Source of the DNA: Neoalteromonas flava
GTDB taxonomy: Bacteria > Pseudomonadota > Gammaproteobacteria > Enterobacterales > Alteromonadaceae
Assembly (NCBI RefSeq): GCF_002807685.1
Contig: NZ_PEAX01000001.1
Coordinates: 744,001-808,000 of the forward strand
Direction: 5' to 3'
DNA: 64,000 nucleotides
Part shown: positions 17,200 through 25,700 of the stretch, in pieces
Layout of the letters: each line of letters begins with the position of its first letter
Numbering within the stretch: position 1 is the stretch's first letter
Translations under genes and position numbers: made by a program
Notes under the pieces: model-generated
The model's database searches: none
Told to the model about the DNA's origin: nothing
The model's input: only the letters and a program-made list of their open reading frames with translations

Positions 17200-18519
17200 T
17201 CATTGAGCTTGTTTCTGCGACTCAGCTAGCGCCTGAAACAGCGGTAGCCGAGTTATACGCGCGCGGATCTTTTCGACTTGTAACTGGTAAGCCGCACTTT
17301 CAACACTACTGTACTGTTGCGTGAACGTAGGTTTATCTAAACCTTCAGGTAAGTCATTAATTAGCGGGAAGAAGTCACTTTCAGTGATACCGTTAGCAAT
17401 ATATTGTTGTAACTGCTCCGCACGAGCGGGGTCAATTGCAGCAGCAGCAAATTCGACCCCTGCCATATCCGCTGCCAGATCCACAAAGCTGAAGCCACTG
17501 CCGCCCAAAACCCGATCCATCAATTCTTTAAACTCGCCGATTGCGTGAGTAATTCCTTGCTCAGATAAGAGTTTAATCCCTGCAGAAAGAATAAAATGTT
17601 GATTAAGATCTTGTCTTTGCGCCAGCAAAACTGGATGTGGTGGACGCACAGCTTTGTCTGGATCGACTTGTACCTGGCCGACCAAGTTACCAAAGCGGTG
17701 GTGGCCGGCAAAAACCGCGAGAGCTAACAGTGCAGCTTCGTTTTCCTCCGCTGCCGACCTTTGTGGCGCTTGCATGGTATAGGTGATGACCGCCTGAATA
17801 TAAGGCGCTAGTGAGGGCCTAGGATCATTGTAAACAGTTAGATTATTAACTGAGTAACGGGCTAAAAAACGCAAATAGTAAGCGGTACGTTCACTTAACC
17901 ACTCATCTTGATCAACATTTAAGCCATTTTGGATATTGGTCAGCTCGCGTAACAAGCCCTCCAGTGGTGCTAATTCCACAACTATAGAATCTTTTGTCAT
18001 GGTAACGTGCCTGATTTGCTCAACAGCGTAAGTCGCAATATCACTGGCAGTCCAATAATCGACAACACCGGTTACCAACCCCAACGCCCAATCGCCCGGT
18101 AGGGTGATGCTTCCCACGGTAGCTCGCTCCAGTTGCAGGCCGCCCCCCGGCAGTACATGTAATTGGAGATTAGCAAAACGCTCCCAGCCCAACAGTGAAA
18201 AACGCACGCTTAAACGTAATTCTGTGCTTGCTTGCGTGATCGTTACAGCCCCAACGATCTGCGGTTTTGCGCGCTCAATAAAGGCCATCAGACTATCAGC
18301 TTGGGCCTGTGAAATAGGAATGGTATGCGCACGACTGCGCTCACTCACACTACGCTGTAACTGTTGCAGCAGAGCGGTTACTGACTCAGCCTCATCAAGG
18401 CCTTGCAGGCCTGATTCTGTTACAAGCGGTTTGCTATCAGTGAGTAAATATACCGTTAGAAGCCCCGCAAAAATCAAGATGCAAAGAGCGCCTAGCAGCG
18501 TGAAAAACAGTTTGCGCAT
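17200..18519 (-). CDS. Uncharacterised membrane-anchored protein downstream of parE
   Basis: A 439-residue protein I cannot name. MRKLFFTLLGALCILIFAGL is a signal-anchor helix; the remainder is a large extracytoplasmic region rich in strands and amphipathic helices without a motif I know. The start at 18519 is 8 bases beyond the parE stop; the longer open frame upstream reads through the parE end and is rejected. Placement implies co-transcription with parE. A plausible general role is in the periplasm or at the envelope, but no function is assigned. Confidence 0.7.
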   Translation of the reverse strand: MRKLFFTLLGALCILIFAGLLTVYLLTDSKPLVTESGLQGLDEAESVTALLQQLQRSVSERSRAHTIPISQAQADSLMAFIERAKPQIVGAVTITQASTELRLSVRFSLLGWERFANLQLHVLPGGGLQLERATVGSITLPGDWALGLVTGVVDYWTASDIATYAVEQIRHVTMTKDSIVVELAPLEGLLRELTNIQNGLNVDQDEWLSERTAYYLRFLARYSVNNLTVYNDPRPSLAPYIQAVITYTMQAPQRSAAEENEAALLALAVFAGHHRFGNLVGQVQVDPDKAVRPPHPVLLAQRQDLNQHFILSAGIKLLSEQGITHAIGEFKELMDRVLGGSGFSFVDLAADMAGVEFAAAAIDPARAEQLQQYIANGITESDFFPLINDLPEGLDKPTFTQQYSSVESAAYQLQVEKIRARITRLPLFQALAESQKQAQ

Positions 18520-18527
18520 AATGCTGA

Positions 18528-20462
<1,935 letters not shown>

Positions 20463-20544
20463 TCATCGACCATATAGAGTGGCGATTGAGGCGCGCGGTT
20501 CAGCTAACTTGATGGTACCAAGTGACCTAGCTTTGAGCAATTAA

Positions 20545-21135
20545 CTAATCGGTTTTGTCGGCAAGTAAAAATTCGCATATTGCCGGCAAATGCGCTGCAT
20601 AATTAACAAAGCTATGGTCACCGCCGGTTTCGATTACCAATTCAGCACCCGCATAGCGCTGCTCTGCAAGTCGATAATCCAGCGTTTCATCGCCGGTTTG
20701 TAACAGAACTTTATAAGCCGCTGGGCTGGAGATAGCAGGCGGCTCCATTTGGCGCAATTGTTCGGTGTGGGCTTGGGTCACTGTAAATGCTTCGCCGGTA
20801 TAGGGATTTACATGTTCGCCCAAATAGTCGAGCATTAATCGATATGGCCCTACAGCGGGGTTAATTAATACGGCTTTGCCACCAAACTGTTCAACCAGCC
20901 AGTTGGATAAGAATCCCCCCATCGAACTACCAATCAGGCGCAATGATTCACCCGACGCCAGCAGTGGGCGAATGAGCTGTAATAAAAGTTTAGGGACTTG
21001 ATCAATGGTATTGGGGATCTGAGGGGTGAGTAACGTTACTGCAGGATGGTGTTGCTCAATATATTGCCGCGTTTCCTGCGCTTTTTGTGATTGGGGAGAA
21101 CTTAAAAATCCGTGTAAGTAGACAATTGTCGGCAC
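20545..21135 (-). CDS. yqiA: YqiA-family esterase
   Basis: A 196-residue alpha/beta hydrolase of the UPF0227/YqiA family. YLHGFLSSPQSQKA carries the oxyanion region, GSSMGGFLSNW the nucleophile elbow (Ser in GSSMG), and GGDHSF near the end the catalytic His, with an Asp before it. E. coli YqiA has esterase activity on short acyl esters. The start is GTG. It sits between cpdA and parE, the order seen in many gammaproteobacteria. Confidence 0.92.
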   Translation of the reverse strand: MPTIVYLHGFLSSPQSQKAQETRQYIEQHHPAVTLLTPQIPNTIDQVPKLLLQLIRPLLASGESLRLIGSSMGGFLSNWLVEQFGGKAVLINPAVGPYRLMLDYLGEHVNPYTGEAFTVTQAHTEQLRQMEPPAISSPAAYKVLLQTGDETLDYRLAEQRYAGAELVIETGGDHSFVNYAAHLPAICEFLLADKTD

Positions 21136-21166
21136 GACAAAACCTCAACTAAAAAACCATAGGGTA

Positions 21167-21925
21167 TTAAACCACTGAATTTGCCACAAAGTGAAGTGAA
21201 TGACTGAATTGCCCCTCGTCATCTAGCTCAATCAGGCGCATACCTGGCGGCTCTTCAACTACACTAAACTCTGCAGTGTTGCCCCATTGCCAACAGGTGC
21301 TAGGGCATGCAAGTACGTCAACTTGCCCTACCTTGATGTGGCGCGCAGTGTGCACGTGACCATGCAAGATCAATTTCAAATTGGGTTGTTGAAGTAATGG
21401 TGTCAACACCTCAGGGTTGATTAGGGCGTGCTTGTCCATCCATACATTGGCATTCTGGATGGGATGATGCAACGCAACGATATGGTGTTGGGCAGAGTGT
21501 TGTTGCAAGCGAGCGATCAGTTGCTCAATGTCAGCCGTAGCAATTTCCCCACGCGTACCGACAAAGCGTGCTGGCAGACAATGTAAACGCCAACCTTGCG
21601 GGTTCAAGGCGTGCTCGGTCAAACTGTGTGTTGCAGCAAAGGCCTGCTGCCAACGATCAGTAGCGTCATGATTACCGGCCAAACTGAGCAACTTTACTGC
21701 TGGGCAGTATTGGTCCCATAGCGTGAGAAAATGCTGATAACTGGCTGCGCTTTCATCACCAGAAATATCACCACTCAACAATACACAATCGGGCTCTAAA
21801 GTACGCAACTTGATCAGTACCTGTTGCAGACTGCGATAGGGATTGATCCCCTGATAGCCGACTTTATCTCGATCAGCAAACAGATGGCAGTCACTTATCT
21901 GGATAAGTCGATAAGTATCAGACAC
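21167..21925 (-). CDS. cpdA: 3',5'-cyclic AMP phosphodiesterase
   Basis: A 252-residue class III phosphodiesterase of the calcineurin-like metallophosphatase fold. The five metal-binding motifs are visible in order: ISDCHLF, SGDISGD, GNHD, LHHP and HGHVHTA. CpdA hydrolyses cAMP and so tunes CRP-dependent regulation. The GTG start lies inside the end of the DUF1249 gene (8-base overlap), showing tight coupling within the nudF-yqiB-cpdA operon. Confidence 0.93.
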   Translation of the reverse strand: MSDTYRLIQISDCHLFADRDKVGYQGINPYRSLQQVLIKLRTLEPDCVLLSGDISGDESAASYQHFLTLWDQYCPAVKLLSLAGNHDATDRWQQAFAATHSLTEHALNPQGWRLHCLPARFVGTRGEIATADIEQLIARLQQHSAQHHIVALHHPIQNANVWMDKHALINPEVLTPLLQQPNLKLILHGHVHTARHIKVGQVDVLACPSTCWQWGNTAEFSVVEEPPGMRLIELDDEGQFSHSLHFVANSVV

Positions 21926-22355
21926 TGGTCGAGGAAGCGTTATTATGTTGCAAACAAAACACCAACCATTCCGCCAAAAAGTGATTAACCATGTGCTTTT
22001 CGTTTTTCTGATGCATTTGCGTATTTGGGTAGGGGTAAGAGGCAGCTAATGCGCTAACCCTTTGCGCTTGCATCACCTCAGCAATCTGCGCATCGTGATA
22101 CAGTCTCACCTGCATGCTCGGTTGCAGGTATTCTGGCAATTGGCTGCTATGCTGACTGATTTCCAGCGTGCTGGTATAAGGGGCGGAGTCGATGATCTGA
22201 ATACTGTAGGATAATCCTTTGCCAGCATTAAAGCGATATTCCAGGGAGTGCGTATCCACATCTGGCAACAGGCGTATCATACGCGCATAGTTTGCTTCCC
22301 CTAACGCTAGTATAGAGGGTAAATGCGGTACATATTTGCGTTTATTGGCCTGCAC
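21918..22355 (-). CDS. yqiB: DUF1249 family protein YqiB
   Basis: A 145-residue member of DUF1249, recognised from the opening YVPHLPSILALGEANYARMIRLLPD (split: YVPHLPSILALGE, NYARMIRLLPD) and the WLVFCLQHN end. Its function is unknown; it is almost always found between nudF and cpdA, as here. The start is a GTG that overlaps the nudF stop by 14 bases. Confidence 0.9.
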   Translation of the reverse strand: MQANKRKYVPHLPSILALGEANYARMIRLLPDVDTHSLEYRFNAGKGLSYSIQIIDSAPYTSTLEISQHSSQLPEYLQPSMQVRLYHDAQIAEVMQAQRVSALAASYPYPNTQMHQKNEKHMVNHFLAEWLVFCLQHNNASSTSV

Positions 22356-22974
22356 TTTTTTGCCACTGCTCCAGCAATTCAGTTTTATTTAACATAAACC
22401 ATTGTAACGCAATAATTGCCGCTGCGTTGTCAATGCGCCCGCTTTTTAGCCAAGTTATCGCGTCTTTTTCCGGCACTCGATGCACCAATATGTCTTCTGA
22501 TTCGTGGTCAAGACCATGTACCCCTTGCGCTTGAGTTGCGTCAACTTGCGCCATGTAAATGTCCAATCGCTCAGTAGTACCGCCCGGACTGGCTAGGTAG
22601 CTCAGGGCTTTAGTTAACTGGGTTAAACTTATCCCAGCTTCCTCCATTGCCTCTCGATGACACACCGACTCTGGAGTTTCTCCCTCATCGATGATCCCGG
22701 CAATCACTTCGATTAGCCAGGGCGCATCCGTGGTTTCCAATGCACCAATACGTACTTGTTCAATCAACACGAACTCTGCACGCACTGGATCGTATGGTAA
22801 CACTGCAACCGCATGCCCCCGCTCAAAGATTTCACGGGTGACGGTACCACTCCAACCACCATTATATAAGCGATGTTGGAACTGATACTGAACCATCTTA
22901 AAGTAACCATTGTACAAAGGGCTCAATGTTAGGTTTCGAATATCCTTTGCGGTAAACTGTTGAACTTTCGTCAT
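22342..22974 (-). CDS. nudF: ADP-ribose pyrophosphatase
   Basis: A 210-residue Nudix hydrolase. The Nudix box is GIIDEGETPESVCHREAMEEAGI, of which the core GETPESVCHREAMEEAG gives the metal-binding glutamates. Preceding VRIGALETTDAPWLIEVIAG fits the ADP-ribose type. It splits ADP-ribose to AMP and ribose-5-phosphate. It heads the nudF-yqiB-cpdA-yqiA operon, which is divergent from tolC across 161 bases. Confidence 0.94.
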   Translation of the reverse strand: MTKVQQFTAKDIRNLTLSPLYNGYFKMVQYQFQHRLYNGGWSGTVTREIFERGHAVAVLPYDPVRAEFVLIEQVRIGALETTDAPWLIEVIAGIIDEGETPESVCHREAMEEAGISLTQLTKALSYLASPGGTTERLDIYMAQVDATQAQGVHGLDHESEDILVHRVPEKDAITWLKSGRIDNAAAIIALQWFMLNKTELLEQWQKSAGQ

Positions 22975-23031
22975 AAACTCATTTATTGGTTGATTAGTCT
23001 TAATCGCCGCGCAGAGTGATTACATTCTGTT

Positions 23032-23050
23032 ACACTTGATCGCAAAGTGT
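23032..23050. promoter_or_regulatory. Inverted repeat in the nudF/tolC divergent region
   Basis: ACACTT (23032-23037) and AAGTGT (23045-23050) form a dyad around 7 bases, with TTA outer flanks on both sides (TTACACTT and AAGTGTTA). It lies between the divergent nudF and tolC genes and could be an operator for either. The regulator is not identifiable. Confidence 0.35.
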
Positions 23051-23076
23051 TACGACTAATTAATATTGATTGTTGC

Positions 23077-23106
23077 TTGAATTACGTAGACTGGTAAGCA
23101 TATACC
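23077..23106 (+). promoter_or_regulatory. Candidate sigma-70 promoter of tolC
   Basis: TTGAAT (23077-23082) and TATACC (23101-23106) are spaced by 18 bases and end 29 bases before the tolC ATG. Both hexamers are moderate matches to the consensus, so the call is tentative. Confidence 0.35.
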
Positions 23107-23135
23107 AGAACTGAACATTACACTAAGGCGCACAC

Positions 23136-24518
23136 ATGAAAAAAACCTTACTTTCGCTGTTAATCGGCATGAGCGTAACCAGTAGCGCTTGGGCGGACGA
23201 TTTATTGCAAGTCTACCAACAGGCTATCGAAAATGATCCTGTTGTTAATCGAGCCAAAGCTGAGCGCGATGCCGCATTTGAAGGGATCAGCATTAGTCGA
23301 GCCAGTTTGTTGCCGCAAATTTCTGCCAATATCGGCTACACCTTAAGTACGCGTGACAACACTGACCCTATCACTATTGACGATGATGGCGATCCGGATA
23401 CTGAAGAAGTGTTTGCTGGTTTCGCAGTCTTTGAAAATGAAACCGAAACCCTAAGCATGGGTGCGAACTTAACGATGTCGTTATACGATCATGCCAACTG
23501 GTTGGGGCTCGATCGCGCAGAATTGGTTGCCCAACAAAGCGAAGCAAGTTACTCAGCCGAATTGCAACGCCTAATTACGCGCACCGTTTCTGCCTATCTT
23601 TCGGTATTGCGCGCTAAAGATAATGTGGAGTTCGTGAAAGCGGAAAAGCGCGCCATTGAGCGCCAACTTGAGCAAACCCGTCAACGTTTTGAAGTCGGAT
23701 TAACGGCGATTACCGATGTGCACGAAGCTCAAGCTAATTACGATAACACCATCGCCCAAGAGATCCGCGCCGAAAATCAGCTTGAACTGCGCCTAGAAGA
23801 ACTGCGCGAGATCACCGGTAAATATCATGACCAGTTATACGTGCTAAATACTGAAAAATTCAGTGCACCGCGCCCTTCTCCTGCTTCAGCCGGTGAATGG
23901 GTTGAAATTGCTGAAGAGAAGAACCTTGATCTATTAGTGCAGCGGTTCGCCAAGGATATTGCGAAAGAAGATATTGACATCGCAACCTCTGGTCACTATC
24001 CAAGATTATCACTGAATGCAGATTACGGTCGTACCGATACAACCGTGGTTGCCACTGGCGGCGATATAGATGTACCCGCACTTAACAACCAGTCTATTGG
24101 TATTCGCCTCGATGTACCTATTTATCAAGGTGGGTCAGTCAGTGCAAGCGCCGATCAAGCACGCTTCCGCTACGTTTCAGCCTCAGAAAACCTTGAGTTA
24201 ACGTATCGCCAAACCGTGCGCTCTATTCGCAGCTCGTATAATGATGTGATTGCCTCCATTAGCACGATTAACGCGCTACAGCAGGCAGTTGTTTCAGCCC
24301 AAAGTGCATTGGAAGCAACTGAAGCCGGTTTTGATGTTGGAACGCGAACCATTGTGGACGTGCTAAATAGCACCCGTAACCTATTTGATGCACGCCGTAA
24401 TCTGGCAGGTGCTCGTTATGATTTCATTCAATCAATCGTGAGCCTGAAACAAGCAGCAGGTAATTTGACGCGCGAAGATGTGGAAAGCATCAACCAAGCA
24501 CTAATGCCATCAGCATAA
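23136..24518 (+). CDS. tolC: Outer-membrane efflux channel TolC
   Basis: A 460-residue TolC with a signal peptide (residues 1-20, SSAWA/D) and the two tandem outer-membrane-efflux repeats: the first begins DLLQVYQQAIENDPVVNRA, the second at about residue 250. The helical barrel segments AIERQLEQTRQRFEVGLTAITDVHEAQ and VVSAQSALEATEAGFDVGTRTIVDV (each partly shown) have the FEVG/FDVG turns typical of TolC. The trimer links inner-membrane pumps and type I exporters to the outside. Placement divergent from nudF is the conserved gammaproteobacterial site, which favours TolC itself over a paralogue. A strong terminator follows. Confidence 0.93.
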   Translation: MKKTLLSLLIGMSVTSSAWADDLLQVYQQAIENDPVVNRAKAERDAAFEGISISRASLLPQISANIGYTLSTRDNTDPITIDDDGDPDTEEVFAGFAVFENETETLSMGANLTMSLYDHANWLGLDRAELVAQQSEASYSAELQRLITRTVSAYLSVLRAKDNVEFVKAEKRAIERQLEQTRQRFEVGLTAITDVHEAQANYDNTIAQEIRAENQLELRLEELREITGKYHDQLYVLNTEKFSAPRPSPASAGEWVEIAEEKNLDLLVQRFAKDIAKEDIDIATSGHYPRLSLNADYGRTDTTVVATGGDIDVPALNNQSIGIRLDVPIYQGGSVSASADQARFRYVSASENLELTYRQTVRSIRSSYNDVIASISTINALQQAVVSAQSALEATEAGFDVGTRTIVDVLNSTRNLFDARRNLAGARYDFIQSIVSLKQAAGNLTREDVESINQALMPSA

Positions 24519-24530
24519 GTAATCTGGCAC

Positions 24531-24561
24531 AAAAAAACCTCGACCACGTCGAGGTTTTTTT
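24531..24561. terminator. Bidirectional intrinsic terminator after tolC
   Basis: CCTCGAC (24538-24544) pairs with GTCGAGG (24548-24554) around a 3-base loop, flanked by seven A residues on the left and seven T residues on the right that can extend the stem. It can end tolC transcription and that of the convergent 54-residue gene. Confidence 0.93.
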
Positions 24562-24578
24562 ATGCTTAAATCTCACTG

Positions 24579-24743
24579 CTAGCGAGGTTCTTCCAATCTA
24601 GCTAACAAGTCTCGCAATTGTTCGCGCAAATGCTCCGCTTCCATACGTGAGGCTGAAAAGTTTAATAGTGAATCGGAGACTTCTTTTAATTTTTCTTGTA
24701 ACGAATCTGAATCAGGCTTTGTTGAAGATACTGGCTCGTCCAT
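24579..24743 (-). CDS. Small coiled-coil protein, 54 residues
   Basis: A short frame starting MDEPVSSTKPDSDSLQEKLK and ending LLARLEEPR. The ATG is preceded by a very strong ribosome-binding site, AAGGAGGG, nine bases upstream, which makes real translation likely. The protein is acidic and helical with heptad-like Leu spacing (LQEKLKEVSDSLLNF, LREQLRDLLARL), suggesting a small coiled coil or helical hairpin. It follows the voltage-gated channel gene on the same strand and ends at the shared terminator. Function is unknown. Confidence 0.72.
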   Translation of the reverse strand: MDEPVSSTKPDSDSLQEKLKEVSDSLLNFSASRMEAEHLREQLRDLLARLEEPR

Positions 24744-24809
24744 GCAAATAACCCTCCTTGTTGGTTGCTATCTGACCGTGCAGAGTAAACCGCACGGTCT
24801 AATTATATG

Positions 24810-25637
24810 CTAGTTCTTATCGTCTTCCACCTTTTTAATGGAATTATCCCGAACCAGATCACTAACCATTCCCTTAAGCTCTTGAATTTCCCGCTGCAAG
24901 TCGGCAATACTCGGCTCTTTATTGTGCTTGGCTGCTTCTACCTTGTGTTCCTCTTCCATCACATTGACCACAATCCCTATTACCATATTCAGAAAGGCAA
25001 ACGCCGTGAAAAAGATAAAACTCATGTAGAAGATCCAACTCATTGGGTACACTTCCATGGTTTCATACTGCACGTCAGTCCAATCTTCAAACGTCATGAC
25101 ACGGAACAAGGTGAGCATCGAGATCGCAATGTTACCCCATAAAAACGGGTTAATTTCGTTAAATAGGAAGCTACCAATCGCGGCGTAGATGTAGAAAATG
25201 ATAAATAGCAGCAATACCACATATCCCAGCTGCGGCAGAGCTTTGAGTAAAGAATTAATCAACAGGCGAAGTTCTGGAATGATCGACACCATGCGCAGTA
25301 CCCTGAATACTCTGACTAAGCGCGCTAACAGTGCCATTTCACTGTCTTGCACCGGGATCAGGCTGACCACGACGACCAGGGTATCAAAAACATTCCAACC
25401 CGATTTAAAGAAATCGCGTTTGTTTGGCTCTGCAATAAAACGAACGCTAATCTCAAACAGGAAAAATAAGGTGATAAAAACATCCAGCCCGGTCAGCAGG
25501 GTATAGGCAAAATCAGGCAGATCATAGGTTTTAGCGCCTATTTCTAATGCTGAAATAATGATGACCGCGACCACAAATAACTCAAAAGCGCGGTTGCTTT
25601 TTAGCCTAAATAAGCGTTCTTTGATTTGTTGATACAT
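24810..25637 (-). CDS. Voltage-gated cation channel of the BacNav/ion_trans family
   Basis: A 275-residue single-domain six-helix channel subunit. S4 shows arginines at every third position (Arg106, 109, 112, 115). The pore loop carries TFEDWTD at residues 182-188 in the place of TLESWSM in NavAb-type sodium channels; the acidic residues at filter positions equal to 177, 178 and 181 of NavAb resemble the engineered calcium-selective CavAb (TLDDWSD). S6 ends MVIGIVVNVMEEEH and is followed by a C-terminal coiled coil (IADLQREIQELKGMVSDL), which in this family holds the tetramer. Voltage-gated Ca2+ or Na+ passage is inferred. Confidence 0.85.
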   Translation of the reverse strand: MYQQIKERLFRLKSNRAFELFVVAVIIISALEIGAKTYDLPDFAYTLLTGLDVFITLFFLFEISVRFIAEPNKRDFFKSGWNVFDTLVVVVSLIPVQDSEMALLARLVRVFRVLRMVSIIPELRLLINSLLKALPQLGYVVLLLFIIFYIYAAIGSFLFNEINPFLWGNIAISMLTLFRVMTFEDWTDVQYETMEVYPMSWIFYMSFIFFTAFAFLNMVIGIVVNVMEEEHKVEAAKHNKEPSIADLQREIQELKGMVSDLVRDNSIKKVEDDKN

Positions 25638-25700
25638 GTTTTATCAGTCGTCTGTAGTGGCTCCGCGATACAATGGAGCCACTGCTGATAAAATCAAGCG

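Noticed and set aside
17520-17711. Short open frames antisense and in alternative frames within the parE-linked unknown gene
   Set aside because: They share no ribosome site or conserved features and are shadows of the larger gene.
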